From Crocosphaera watsonii WH 8501 (GTDB lineage Bacteria; Cyanobacteriota; Cyanobacteriia; Cyanobacteriales; Microcystaceae): a stretch of DNA of 64,000 nucleotides. The DNA is taken from positions 462,269 to 526,268 of the forward strand of contig NZ_AADV02000002.1 in NCBI RefSeq assembly GCF_000167195.1. The letters run 5' to 3'. Made by a program: the position numbers and the translations under genes. A model generated the notes under the pieces. That model did not search any database, was not told the DNA's origin, and was given only the letters and a program-made list of their open reading frames with translations. The number at the start of each line of letters is the position of its first letter. Position 1 is the stretch's first letter. Of the stretch, positions 18,953 to 27,047 are shown piece after piece.

Positions 18953-19229
18953 ATTAATTATAAGCCCATCCTTTAAAAGAGCTTTTAAAAATATTATCAA
19001 GAAAAAGCCAGAGTTAAAATATAAAATTGAATCTAAACTAAGGTTACTGTCTGATAATCCCTATAATCCTATATTGCGCACCCATAAACTAAAAGGAAAA
19101 TTATCAGGGGCTTGGGCTTGTACTGTTGAATATGATTGTCGTATTGTGTTTTGTTTTGAACAAAATCAAGAAACCTTAGAAGAAGAAATCAATTTAATCG
19201 ATATTGGAACCCATGATGAAGTTTATTAA
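18945..19229 (+). CDS. RelE/YafQ-type mRNA interferase toxin
   Basis: The 94-aa basic protein has the RelE-fold order: SFKRAFKNIIKKKPEL, a central THKLKGKLSGAWACTV, YDCRIVFCFE and a C-terminal DIGTHDEVY. These residues match the family of ribosome-dependent mRNA cleaving toxins. The gene overlaps its antitoxin. It looks intact. Its paralogue at 52646-52930 has the same C-terminal DIGSHDEVY. Confidence 0.85.
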   Translation: MTKLIISPSFKRAFKNIIKKKPELKYKIESKLRLLSDNPYNPILRTHKLKGKLSGAWACTVEYDCRIVFCFEQNQETLEEEINLIDIGTHDEVY

Positions 19230-19334
19230 TAGTAGAGTAGGGTGCGTAAATAATTTTAGGGCATGGGCTTAATAATATTAATCCCCTACAAATGTTGTAA
19301 ATTTATATACTTTAAAAGTTAATAATAAAATACA

Positions 19335-19586
19335 CTAAACAATTTTATCATATTCAGCATGATGTCCAATCCAAAACCAAGCTAACTCATCCTTATCTTG
19401 AACTGCGATTGCTCTATAATGAATTCCGATCCGAACTGACCAAAATTGACCAACTTTTTTAAAATGTAGTGAGGGATAATAGGGATCTTGTTTTAGCTTT
19501 TCATAACATTTATCTGCTAGTTTTTGTATATGGGGTGGTAACTGTCGATAATAATACCAAAAATCAGAAGTTGCACGATGTTTCAC
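19335..19586 (-). CDS. RelE/ParE-family toxin
   Basis: The 83-aa basic protein has the ParE/RelE pattern FWYYYRQLPPHIQKLADKCYEKL followed by SLHFKKV, WSVRIGIHYRAIAV and FWIGHHAEYDKIV (motifs given in pieces). The gene overlaps the upstream antitoxin by four bases. Parts of this gene are duplicated as debris at 20943-21036 and 21594-21648. Confidence 0.8.
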   Translation of the reverse strand: MKHRATSDFWYYYRQLPPHIQKLADKCYEKLKQDPYYPSLHFKKVGQFWSVRIGIHYRAIAVQDKDELAWFWIGHHAEYDKIV

Positions 19587-19789
19587 AAATCTCTACACTT
19601 CCCTTCTCTTAACTCTTTTAAAGCTTTTTCTGCTAGTTTATCAAGTTTACCTTCTGTAACATCTTTTTCAAATTTTCGATCCCATTCTTGTGCATCAAAT
19701 TCAGCAAACCAAGTCCGAAAATTAGCTAGATCGTGATCAGAAAGTTCCCTAACAGCTTGTTTAATTTCCGTTAATTTTGTTTCTCCCAT
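19583..19789 (-). CDS. Antitoxin partner of the ParE-like toxin
   Basis: The 68-aa acidic protein (ELSDHDLANFRTWFAEFDAQ, ending in EKALKELREGKCRDL) precedes and overlaps the RelE/ParE-type toxin gene. The pattern of an N-terminal helix and DA-x-W-D is common in small cyanobacterial antitoxins. No defect is seen. Confidence 0.7.
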   Translation of the reverse strand: MGETKLTEIKQAVRELSDHDLANFRTWFAEFDAQEWDRKFEKDVTEGKLDKLAEKALKELREGKCRDL

Positions 19790-19884
19790 AAATTTTTAGT
19801 CTTTAATCTCTAATTATATTAGTAATGATTGTAGCAAAGTCTTTTGAAAAATGCTTTAATCGCAACAAAATATTAACAATTCGT

Positions 19885-20106
19885 TTAGTCTTTATCATTG
19901 AGAATCGATTCTAAAATTTCTGGATTCATTCCATTAGCGATCGCTTGTTTACTTGCTTCTTCCATTACTTCTAGTAAAGGTTTGGGACGGATAGCTTTTT
20001 TTAGCATTACATTGAGAAACATTGAGATTTTTTGCTGTTTTTCAGGTTCAGTTTCTCGATAAGCTTTAGCAATTTCATTATCAACTTCAATGGTTATTTT
20101 TGACAT
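19885..20106 (-). CDS. Small protein, orphan antitoxin-like
   Basis: The 73-aa protein starts with a short beta segment, SKITIEVDNEIAKAYRE, then a helical part ending in EILESILNDKD. This is the layout of ribbon-helix-helix-like or AbrB-like antitoxins. No toxin gene follows on the same strand: the next minus gene is a separate pair at 19583. A HIP1 site (GCGATCGC) lies in the coding region. Confidence 0.55.
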   Translation of the reverse strand: MSKITIEVDNEIAKAYRETEPEKQQKISMFLNVMLKKAIRPKPLLEVMEEASKQAIANGMNPEILESILNDKD

Positions 20107-20228
20107 TATAATTTAGCGATTTAATTTGACACGAATCTACTCTATTGTATCATAAGATGATATATTACAGAATCAAAAAATTAGTAAATTCGATATCTCC
20201 GTAAAATGTAACATCATCAATTAATATT

Positions 20229-20276
20229 ATGTTAAACGAAACCAATCTAGAAAAGAGATTAACCAATATTGAATAG
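20229..20276 (+). pseudogene. Remnant of the 16061 antitoxin gene
   Basis: Positions 20196-20284 repeat 16028-16116 with about ten substitutions, covering the leader and start of the antitoxin gene. The remnant reads MLNETNLEKRLTNIE and then a TAG stop (CAA to TAG region). The similarity ends shortly after, and no PIN-toxin sequence follows. Confidence 0.8.
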
Positions 20277-20345
20277 GCGATCACAACTTCAGACAAATTT
20301 TATAATAAAATGCTAGACTAAGATTAAAGTAACATTATTTTAAAT

Positions 20346-20609
20346 ATGGCTAAATACATAACCCTTAACCAAGCACAGAAAAAATTATCTCAATTACCTG
20401 ATGAAATCATTGACGAACCCATGATTATTACCGATAAAGATAAACCTGTAATAATAGCTATGAGTCCATCACAATTAGATTCTTTGTTAGAGACTATTGA
20501 AATTTTGTCAGATCAAGAATTTTGTCAACAATTAAAAATAGGAATAGAAGAATTGAATAGAGGTGAAACATTTAGTTTAGAAGAAGTTAAAGATGAATTA
20601 GGATTATAA
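20346..20609 (+). CDS. Phd/YefM-type antitoxin
   Basis: The 87-aa protein has the Phd/YefM N-terminal pattern (LNQAQKKLSQLPDEI, MIITDKDKPVIIAMSP, SQLDSLLETIEIL), which binds its own operator DNA. The acidic C-terminus should neutralise the toxin. The toxin gene begins immediately after the TAA stop, so translation is probably coupled. Confidence 0.85.
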   Translation: MAKYITLNQAQKKLSQLPDEIIDEPMIITDKDKPVIIAMSPSQLDSLLETIEILSDQEFCQQLKIGIEELNRGETFSLEEVKDELGL

Positions 20610-20945
20610 ATGAGCAATAATTTAGAGTATCGAATATTATTGACCAAGCAAGCAAAACAGCTATTAAAAGCAATTAAAGATCGTCGAGAACAAAGCTTGA
20701 TTTTCAAACGTTTAGAAAAGCTAAAATCTGAACCAGAAAAACAAGGTAAAGCACTAACCAATGAACTAAAAGGATATCGTAGTATTCGTGCAGTTGGACA
20801 AAGATATAGAATTGTTTATCAAATTAATGACCAAAATATAACAGTTATAATTGTTGCTATTGGGAGACGTAAGCAAGGAGACAAAAATGATGTTTACGAA
20901 GTTATGAGAAGTTTATTATCAGAGATTTCACAAGAAGAAGAATAG
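20610..20945 (+). CDS. RelE/ParE-family toxin paired with Phd/YefM
   Basis: The 111-aa protein has LTKQAKQLLKAIKDRREQ, LKGYRSIRAVGQRYRIVYQI and IIVAIGRRKQGDKNDVYEV, the usual pattern of RelE/StbE-like toxins (pieces given separately). It follows the antitoxin with no gap. Its stop codon TAG at 20943 coincides with the first base of a duplicated segment (copy of 19518 onward), so the original 3' end may have been replaced at that junction. Confidence 0.85.
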   Translation: MSNNLEYRILLTKQAKQLLKAIKDRREQSLIFKRLEKLKSEPEKQGKALTNELKGYRSIRAVGQRYRIVYQINDQNITVIIVAIGRRKQGDKNDVYEVMRSLLSEISQEEE

Positions 20946-21115
20946 TTTTTGTATATGGGGTGGTAACTGTCGATAATAATACCAAAAATCAGAAGTTGCA
21001 TGATGTTTCACAAATCTCTACACTTCCCTTTATCTTAGTAATAATTGTAGCAAAATCTTTTGAAAAATGCTCTAAAATATCCTAATTACAACAAAATATT
21101 AAAAATTAGTTTAGA
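20943..21115. repeat. Rearranged partial copy of 19518-19890
   Basis: Positions 20943-21036 repeat 19518-19612 nearly base for base (start of the ParE-like toxin gene and end of its antitoxin gene). Then 21037-21115 repeat about 19826-19890. About 215 bases of the source, which hold most of the antitoxin gene, are missing between the two blocks. This is debris of a second copy of the toxin-antitoxin pair. Confidence 0.8.
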
Positions 21116-21173
21116 CCTTGTGATTTTCTGTTATACTCAGTTTGGATTATAATTAATAACAAAAAATCACCTT

Positions 21174-21377
21174 ATGAAAGTAAAAGTTATTATCCATGAA
21201 GCAGAAGAAGGAGGTTTTTGCGCAGAAGTTCCTGCACTTCCAGGTTGTGCAACCCAAGGAGATACTTTCGAGGAATTATTACAAAACCTTTATGAAGCAA
21301 TAGAAGGTTATCTATCCGTCGATATTGAAACCATTAAAACTGATGATAAGACTCGTATTCTTGATATTGCTGTATAA
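21174..21377 (+). CDS. hicB: HicB-like antitoxin
   Basis: The 67-aa protein has the partial RNase H fold of HicB: MKVKVIIHEAEEGGFCAEVP, then LPGCATQGDTFEELLQNLYEAIEGYL (given in two parts). It probably represses its own operon and blocks the HicA toxin. The HicA gene three bases downstream is interrupted by a stop, so the antitoxin may now be an orphan. Confidence 0.85.
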   Translation: MKVKVIIHEAEEGGFCAEVPALPGCATQGDTFEELLQNLYEAIEGYLSVDIETIKTDDKTRILDIAV

Positions 21378-21380
21378 TTT

Positions 21381-21584
21381 ATGAAGTCTATTTCTGGTAA
21401 AAAATTTGCTAAGATTCTAGAACGGAATGGTTGGATAAAAGTTAGAGTCTAAGTAAGTCATCATATCTATGCGAACCCCAAGAAAATCAATAAAATTTCT
21501 CTTCCTATTTATGGAAATAAAGACCTAAAACTTGGCTTGTTAAAACATTTTATGAAACAAGCAGAACTAACAGAAGAAGATTAA
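21381..21584 (+). pseudogene. hicA: HicA-like toxin with in-frame stop
   Basis: The frame reads MKSISGKKFAKILERNGW, IKVRV, TAA, then VSHHIYANPKKINKISLPIY and KDLKLGLLKHFMKQAELTEED. This is the complete 67-residue HicA pattern, including the catalytic histidine region SHHIYANP, broken by a single stop codon at residue 24. HicA is a small double-stranded-RNA-binding-fold mRNA interferase. An ATG or other start after the stop that would restore function is not seen. Confidence 0.85.
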
Positions 21585-21593
21585 AGATCAACT

Positions 21594-21648
21594 AAATAAT
21601 TTTATCCTATTTAGCATTATTTACAATCCAAAACCAAGCTAAATAATC
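21594..21648. repeat. Copy of the 3' end of the ParE-like toxin gene
   Basis: This segment repeats 19337-19391 with about eight differences (shared core CAATCCAAAACCAAGCTAA). It is the last part of the 19335-19586 toxin gene. Together with 20943-21115 it outlines the two ends of a lost second copy, with the Hic pair now sitting between them. Confidence 0.75.
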
Positions 21649-21728
21649 ATCATTTAGGTTACTTTTTATTTTTTTATGTTACAATTAAGGATGATTTGAT
21701 GTAGTAAATAAATAAAGGTTTAGTAACT

Positions 21729-22313
21729 GTGGTTATAGCACCTCAAATAATGTCATTAGAAGACTATTTTAACTACGAAGACGAGACGGAGAATCGTTAT
21801 GAACTAGAAAATGGAGAATTATTAACTATGCCTCCTGAGAGTGACTTAAATCTTCGTATCGCTTCATTGTCATTTGCTTATTTTGCTATCCAAGGAATTC
21901 CCTCTTATCGTTTAAGAATAGGGACAGAAATCGTAGTCACAGGAAGTAAAGCAACCGTCCGTTTACCAGACTTAATGGTACTATCAGAAGAGTTAGTAAT
22001 AGCATTACAATCTGCAAGTCGTTCAACAATTACAATGGATATGCCACCTCCTCAGTTAGTGATAGAAGTGGTATCACCAGGGAAAAAAAATAGAGATAGA
22101 GATTATCGTTATAAGCGATCGCAATATCAAGCTAGAGGAATCTCTGAATATTGGATTGTTGATCCCATTGAACAAAAAATCACTATATTTAACTTAGTAG
22201 AAGGATTATATGAAGAAAGAATATTTAAAGAAGATCAGGCGATCGCTTCACAATTATTATCAGAACTAAATTTAACATCTCAGCTAACAGTAGGCAAAGT
22301 TTTATCTCAATAA
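21729..22313 (+). CDS. Uma2-family restriction-like endonuclease
   Basis: The 194-aa protein has the Uma2 (DUF820) PD-(D/E)xK core: RLPDLMVLSEEL near residues 79-90, then PPQLVIEVVSPGKKNRDRDY and KRSQYQARGISEYWIVDP. These families are hugely expanded in cyanobacteria and their biological role is unsettled. The start is GTG at 21729. Two HIP1 sites lie in the gene. It is only distantly similar to the four tandem Uma2 genes at 36.6-39 kb. Confidence 0.88.
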   Translation: MVIAPQIMSLEDYFNYEDETENRYELENGELLTMPPESDLNLRIASLSFAYFAIQGIPSYRLRIGTEIVVTGSKATVRLPDLMVLSEELVIALQSASRSTITMDMPPPQLVIEVVSPGKKNRDRDYRYKRSQYQARGISEYWIVDPIEQKITIFNLVEGLYEERIFKEDQAIASQLLSELNLTSQLTVGKVLSQ

Positions 22314-22353
22314 TTAACAATGGACAATTGATAATTGCCCATTGAAAAGAAGA

Positions 22354-22769
22354 TTAAGGAATAATTAGAATGGGACAAGGAGCCAAATTAATCACTAAAT
22401 TAGTAACACTTTCAGAAGATCCTTCCGCTGTCAAACCGAGTCCCCGTGATCCCATGACAATTAATTCCACATTGGTTTCATCGGCCACATCACAAATAAT
22501 AAAACGGGGTTTTCCTTCCTTTTCAATAACTTCTGCTTCGATCCCTTGCTCAGCAACCAAAGCTTGGGCCCCTTGTAATAATTGAGCCACTGCTTCAAGT
22601 AGAAGTCATGATTCCTCCTTGAGAAACCCCTTCACCATCGGGGTTTTTTTCAACTACCGACAACAAAATTTAAACGACTGTCATAAGTCTTGACTAGATT
22701 AATAACTGTTTCAGCCGCTTCACGGGTTTCTCGACTTTGATCCACCGGAAACAAAATTGTTTTAAACAT
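22354..22769 (-). pseudogene. Universal stress protein (UspA family), decayed
   Basis: The N-terminal part starts at 22769 with MFKTILFPVDQSRETREAAE and runs to SRLNFVVGS before a stop. The C-terminal 78 aa (22354-22590) has VADETNVELIVMGSRGLGL and SVTNLVINLAPCPILIIP, the ATP-binding motif end of the UspA fold. Between them, the frame must change at least twice to pass through VVEKNPDGEGVSQGG and EAVAQLLQGAQALV. The gene is thus broken in the middle. A chance hairpin with a T run (22612-22637) lies in the damaged region. Confidence 0.85.
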
Positions 22770-22930
22770 AACTTAATTCCTCTTTTGGAAAGCAATTCAG
22801 GTACAATCAGCAACACCATGCGATCATCTGCTCCCATCTCAATACTACTCGAATAAGCTTAAAAACTTTAGGAAATGGGAAGGGTGGGGAGGGTGGGAAA
22901 CCTGGGAAGCAATATTAATATTTTGCTCCC

Positions 22931-23045
22931 CAGTCACCCAGTCACTCAGTCACCCAGTCACCCAGTCACCCAGTCATCCAGTCACCCAGTCACCCAGTCA
23001 CCCCAGTCTCCCAGTCCCCCAGTCTCCCAGTCCCCCAGTCTCCCC
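22931..23045. repeat. Octamer tandem repeat (CAGTCACC)n
   Basis: About fourteen units of an 8-base repeat: nine of the type CAGTCACC (with CAGTCACT and CAGTCATC variants), then, after a one-base shift, units alternating between CAGTCTCC and CAGTCCCC. It belongs with the shorter array at 4243. Such short tandemly repeated sequences are known from cyanobacteria, and their function is unknown. The array occupies the interval upstream of pgk together with the MITE. Confidence 0.92.
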
Positions 23046-23073
23046 CATCCTCATTTTGCTCTCTCAGAGGTTA

Positions 23074-23249
23074 CCCGCATTTCTCACAAATTCTGCGATC
23101 GCTAAACTTCAAACCATTATGTAGTCTGAGTTTAACCTTGATTTGAGGGGCGAGTAAAAAATAACAGTGTGCCATTTTAAGCGATCGCTTGAAAAATAAG
23201 CCACATCTAACCTCTAGCTGATTACTGATCAGTTTGTGAGAAATGCGGG
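23074..23249. mobile_element. 176-bp MITE-like element, IS1380-type ends
   Basis: The element starts with CCCGCATTTCTCACAAA and ends with its exact reverse complement, TTTGTGAGAAATGCGGG (17/17). It is flanked on both sides by GTTA (23070-23073 and 23250-23253), a 4-bp target duplication. The termini resemble the right end of the IS1380-family element in this window (TTTGTGAGAAATCCGGG at 60648-60664), and IS1380 makes 4-bp duplications. It has no coding frame of note and contains two HIP1-type sites. It lies 76 bases before the pgk start and probably within the pgk leader or promoter. Confidence 0.85.
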
Positions 23250-23328
23250 GTTAGGGGTGTTGTGTTTAGGTACAAGCTGATTTAATCTTTTTTTAGCATC
23301 TCTAAGCAATCATTGGAGGATATTAACT

Positions 23329-24531
23329 GTGTCTAAGAAAACGATCGCCAATTTATCAGCAGCGGATCTCGCTGGAAAACGAGTATTAGTAAGGGTTGAT
23401 TTTAACGTTCCTTTCGACAACGGAAGCATCACCGATGACACCCGTATTCGTGCAGCTTTACCCACCATCAAAGAATTGATCAGCAATGGGGCAAAAGTTA
23501 TCCTCTGTAGCCACATGGGTCGTCCCAAGGGTAAAGTAGTTGATAGCATGAGTTTAACGCCGGTTGCAGCCCGTTTAGGGGAGTTATTAGGGCAAAAAGT
23601 CACCATGTGTGATGATTGTGTTGGAGAGTCCGTTACAGCCGCCATTGGTGGGCTAGAAAATGGTCAAGTTGCTCTACTGGAAAATCTCCGTTTCCACTCA
23701 GAAGAAGAAGGTAACGATCCCGAATTTGCCAAGCAGTTAGCAGCTAACGCCGATTTATACGTTAACGATGCCTTTGGAACTGCTCACCGCGCCCACGCTT
23801 CTACTGAAGGGGTGACACACTATTTAAGTCCTAGTGTTGCTGGTTATTTGATTGAGAAAGAACTGCAATATTTACAAGCTGCGATCGAAAACCCCCAACG
23901 TCCTTTAGTGGCTATTATCGGTGGTTCTAAAGTTTCTAGTAAAATTGGTGTAATTGAAACCCTACTGGAAAAATGCGATAAGCTCATCATTGGCGGTGGC
24001 ATGATTTTCACCTTTTATAAAGCCCGTGGCTTAAATGTTGGTAAGTCTTTGGTAGAAGACGATAAGTTAGAATTAGCTAAGTCTCTCGAAGCCAAAGCCA
24101 AAGAGAAAGGTGTGGATTTCTTGTTACCTTCTGATGTAGTTTTAGCCGATAACTTTGCCCCTGATGCTAATGCTAAAACTACCAGTATTGACAACATTGA
24201 AGACGGTTGGATGGGCTTAGATATTGGCCCTGATTCCATTAAACTGTTCCAAGACGCTTTATCTGATTGTAAAGCAGTCATTTGGAATGGTCCGATGGGA
24301 GTATTTGAATTCGATAAATTTGCTGCTGGGACCGAAGCGATCGCCCGTACCTTAGCTGAGTTAACCGGCACAGGAACCACTACTATTATCGGCGGTGGTG
24401 ACTCTGTTGCTGCTGTTGAAAAAGTTGGTGTGGCTGAGAAAATGAGCCACATTTCTACTGGTGGTGGTGCTAGTTTAGAACTGTTAGAAAGTAAAGTTTT
24501 ACCTGGTATTGCTGCCTTAGACGAAGCGTGA
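23329..24531 (+). CDS. pgk: Phosphoglycerate kinase
   Basis: Pgk transfers phosphate between 1,3-bisphosphoglycerate and ADP/ATP in glycolysis and, in cyanobacteria, in the Calvin cycle. The 400-aa protein shows [11 protein letters not shown] (21-31), [44 protein letters not shown] and [13 protein letters not shown], all family signatures. The start is GTG at 23329, supported by a good ribosome-binding site, GGAGG, 13 bases upstream. The upstream interval contains an octamer array and a MITE. A perfect palindrome follows at 24568. Confidence 0.97.
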   Translation: MSKKTIANLSAADLAGKRVLVRVDFNVPFDNGSITDDTRIRAALPTIKELISNGAKVILCSHMGRPKGKVVDSMSLTPVAARLGELLGQKVTMCDDCVGESVTAAIGGLENGQVALLENLRFHSEEEGNDPEFAKQLAANADLYVNDAFGTAHRAHASTEGVTHYLSPSVAGYLIEKELQYLQAAIENPQRPLVAIIGGSKVSSKIGVIETLLEKCDKLIIGGGMIFTFYKARGLNVGKSLVEDDKLELAKSLEAKAKEKGVDFLLPSDVVLADNFAPDANAKTTSIDNIEDGWMGLDIGPDSIKLFQDALSDCKAVIWNGPMGVFEFDKFAAGTEAIARTLAELTGTGTTTIIGGGDSVAAVEKVGVAEKMSHISTGGGASLELLESKVLPGIAALDEA

Positions 24532-24567
24532 ACTACCCCAACTAAGCTCCGTTTCTAATATCAAAAG

Positions 24568-24595
24568 GTAGGGGCGAACGGCCGTTCGCCCCTAC
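24568..24595. terminator. 28-bp perfect palindrome after pgk
   Basis: GTAGGGGCGAACGG is followed immediately by its reverse complement, CCGTTCGCCCCTAC. A close relative is at 32755-32782, where GAAC is replaced by TCAAC in the same frame. Both lie just behind a gene, so a hairpin at the transcript end is likely. There is no T run here. The element also looks like a dispersed repeat. Confidence 0.6.
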
Positions 24596-24677
24596 TTGAT
24601 TTAGACAAACATGACAAGTCTGAGAACTAGGGACCTAACCACGGAAACCTTGTACTTAGAAACAGGGTCTTTAAAAC

Positions 24678-25502
24678 ATGATCAAGCAAACAACCGTAAA
24701 ACAAAAGTTTTTACTCTACTTAATTTTGAGTGCGATCGCAGTAGCCATGCTTTTTCCCTTACTATGGTTATTGAGTACCGCCTTAAAATCCCCCACAGAA
24801 GATATTTTTACCCATTGGTTGCCCACCCAACCCACCTGGAATAATTTCCGTGTCGTCTGGCAAACCTATCCTTTCGGACAATATCTCTGGAATAGTACAA
24901 TTATTGCCGTTTTAACCGTCTGCTTAAACCTACTATTTTGTTCCTTAGCAGCTTATCCTTTAGCTAGACTTGACTTTCGGGGAAGGGATAGCATTTTTGC
25001 CGGGGTGATCGCCACCATCATGATTCCTTTTCAAATTGTCATGATTCCCTTATATATTCTCACCGTGCAGTTAGGTTTACGTAATACCTATTTAGGGGTA
25101 ATTTTTCCCAGTTTAGCCTCAGCTTTTGGCATTTTTCTCCTACGTCAAGCGTTTCAAGGGGTTCCCAAAGAATTAGAAGAAGCAGCAAGAATAGATGCTT
25201 GTTCAGAGTTGGGGATCTGGTGGCATATTATGCTACCGTCGATCCGTCCTGCTTTAGTCACTTTAGCTATTTTCGTCTTTATTGGTTCCTGGAGTGATTT
25301 TTTATGGCCTTTAATAGTCTTAGATCGCCCCGAATACTATACCTTGCCTTTAGGGGTGGCTAAACTTGCCAGTGCCTTAGATTTAGACTGGCGAATGATT
25401 GCTGCTGGCTCAATTATCTCTATTATTCCTGTGATTTTCTTATTTGTCTTTTTGCAACGCTATATTATTCCCACAGAAACAGGAAGCGGTGTCAAAGGGT
25501 AA
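24678..25502 (+). CDS. Carbohydrate ABC transporter permease (MalG/UgpE type)
   Basis: The 274-aa inner-membrane protein has about six membrane helices. The EAA loop is EEAARIDACSELGIWWHIMLP (given without the last residues: EEAARIDACSELG), which contacts the ATPase. This matches the second permease of CUT1 sugar or glycerol-phosphate importers. Neither the partner permease, the binding protein nor the ATPase is nearby, so the subunits must be encoded elsewhere, as is common in cyanobacteria. The substrate cannot be told from the sequence. A HIP1 site occurs near the start. Confidence 0.88.
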   Translation: MIKQTTVKQKFLLYLILSAIAVAMLFPLLWLLSTALKSPTEDIFTHWLPTQPTWNNFRVVWQTYPFGQYLWNSTIIAVLTVCLNLLFCSLAAYPLARLDFRGRDSIFAGVIATIMIPFQIVMIPLYILTVQLGLRNTYLGVIFPSLASAFGIFLLRQAFQGVPKELEEAARIDACSELGIWWHIMLPSIRPALVTLAIFVFIGSWSDFLWPLIVLDRPEYYTLPLGVAKLASALDLDWRMIAAGSIISIIPVIFLFVFLQRYIIPTETGSGVKG

Positions 25503-25703
25503 CGAAGATAATATTAAGCCTAATTGCCCATCTTTCAAAATTTTATGTTATGCTTTATATAAATATAAACTCGTTTATTGCCCAAGTTTGTCCTTATCCT
25601 TAACAGTACCAAAATCTGTAGACTAAATAAAAACCCAACGGTGCGTTAAACAGTTGACAAACAATTCAAGGGAAGCAACTATATCACAGGAGCCTTCTGC
25701 CTG

Positions 25704-25847
25704 ATGGACTATTTAGAAAAAGTTCTAGAAAAGCTTAAAGAATTAGCACAAGAGCTAATCGAAACCTTACTAGGCCCTCAAGCCGAAACCGAACCAGAAC
25801 TTATCCCCATTCCAGTTAACGACCCACAGCGTCGCCGTAATGGATAA
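25704..25847 (+). CDS. Small 47-aa protein upstream of aroQ
   Basis: [20 protein letters not shown] starts a 47-residue protein made of one amphipathic helix, an [12 protein letters not shown] segment and a Pro/Arg end ([12 protein letters not shown]). The AGGAG 14 bases upstream is a fair ribosome-binding site. It ends 11 bases before aroQ, so the two are probably cotranscribed. I recall similar short proteins beside aroQ in other cyanobacteria, but this needs a search. The function is unknown. Confidence 0.7.
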   Translation: MDYLEKVLEKLKELAQELIETLLGPQAETEPELIPIPVNDPQRRRNG

Positions 25848-25858
25848 GTAGGCTTGGT

Positions 25859-26320
25859 GTGTTAACTCAGTCTTCCGAAAAGCTAAGTATCCTGGTAGTT
25901 CACGGACCGAACCTGAATATGTTAGGTGTTCGTGAACCAGGAACCTACGGTAATGTCACCTTAGAAACTATCAACTGTCTTCTCGGCGAGAAGGCGGAAT
26001 ATTTAGGCTGTAGCTTATCTATAGTACAATCCAACCAGGAAGGGGACTTAGTGGATGCTATTCAAGCCGCCTTGGGTCAACATCAAGGAATACTTATTAA
26101 TGCCGCAGCTTATACTCATACTAGCGTTGCTATTCGGGACGCTCTATCTGCGGTGAAAATACCAACGGTAGAGGTTCATTTAAGTAACATTTATCAAAGA
26201 GAAAGCTTTCGCCATCATTCTTATATTGCTCCGGTTGCAGTAGGACAGATTAGCGGTTTTGGATCTAATAGTTATCTCTTAGGACTAGATGCTTTACATC
26301 ATTATCTTAACCAAACATAG
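25859..26320 (+). CDS. aroQ: Type II 3-dehydroquinate dehydratase
   Basis: AroQ dehydrates 3-dehydroquinate to 3-dehydroshikimate in the shikimate pathway. The 153-aa protein shows [19 protein letters not shown] (Tyr and Arg of the active site), [16 protein letters not shown] and [18 protein letters not shown], the family signatures with the catalytic His. The start is GTG at 25859; the first in-frame ATG (25919) would cut off part of the active site. The small gene just upstream is likely in the same operon. Confidence 0.95.
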   Translation: MLTQSSEKLSILVVHGPNLNMLGVREPGTYGNVTLETINCLLGEKAEYLGCSLSIVQSNQEGDLVDAIQAALGQHQGILINAAAYTHTSVAIRDALSAVKIPTVEVHLSNIYQRESFRHHSYIAPVAVGQISGFGSNSYLLGLDALHHYLNQT

Positions 26321-26339
26321 CCATCTTGAAAGATAATGG

Positions 26340-27038
26340 TTGAATAAAGCAGTAGGAATTGCTATGTGGTTAATTGTATTAGGATTGATGTTAATCGGAA
26401 CAGTGATTAATGTGTTGCAAAATCAGCAACCCATTACCCTTTATTTTTTGGGAACTGATAGCAACACCGCTTTATTTTCACTGCAACTGCCATTGGGTAT
26501 TTGGGTAGTTTTATTTACCCTAGCAGGAATCATTACCAGTGCCTTGATTCAATTTTTGAGGCGATCGCCTGTTGCTTTTTCATCCAAACCACCTCGTAAC
26601 CGTCGTCCTCCTACTCCAGAACTCCCTGAAACCCCATATTCTAGGCCCGAACCTCAAAAATCTGATTGGGAAACCTCTCCACCGCCAGAATGGGAAAATA
26701 GCACAGAAGAAGAGGAAGATGAGTGGGATATTGAAGAACCTCCCACAGAAAACACCATTCCCCGTCAACCCTCTAGCATTAAAGATACAGACTCAGAGTT
26801 TGAGGTGAAAAAGCCCCCCAAGGCTGTATCTCAAGAAGGAACAGTATACTCCTATACCTATAGAGAATTAAGCGATCGCATCTCGTCTCAACCATCTCCA
26901 GACTCTCCTAAACCGAAAAAACAGCCCTCATCTTCTCAACCGAGTCGGGATGTTTATGACGCTCAGTATCGTATTATCACCCCTCCCTATAAACCCTCTC
27001 AAGATCCTAATGATGAAGATGAGGAAAATTGGGTTTGA
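26340..27038 (+). CDS. LapA-domain membrane protein with Pro-rich tail
   Basis: The 232-aa protein has two membrane helices (about residues 8-25 and 50-70) separated by QNQQPITLYFLG. This is the LapA/DUF1049 pattern. The remaining 150 residues are disordered: rich in Pro, Glu and Ser, with many acidic residues. The TTG start at 26340 lies 20 bases after aroQ, and an ATG at 26364 is an alternative. It is convergent with the mpg gene. The role is unknown. Confidence 0.75.
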   Translation: MNKAVGIAMWLIVLGLMLIGTVINVLQNQQPITLYFLGTDSNTALFSLQLPLGIWVVLFTLAGIITSALIQFLRRSPVAFSSKPPRNRRPPTPELPETPYSRPEPQKSDWETSPPPEWENSTEEEEDEWDIEEPPTENTIPRQPSSIKDTDSEFEVKKPPKAVSQEGTVYSYTYRELSDRISSQPSPDSPKPKKQPSSSQPSRDVYDAQYRIITPPYKPSQDPNDEDEENWV

Positions 27039-27047
27039 TTGACACTG

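Noticed and set aside
22612-22637. Rho-independent terminator in the UspA remnant
   Set aside because: The hairpin AAACCCC...GGGGTTT with T7 has the right shape, but no plus-strand gene ends just before it. I therefore do not list it as a feature.
22875-23105. Plus-strand open frame over the octamer array (HPVTQSPS repeats)
   Set aside because: It is a translation of the CAGTCACC tandem repeat and runs into the MITE. No ribosome-binding site or family resemblance supports it.
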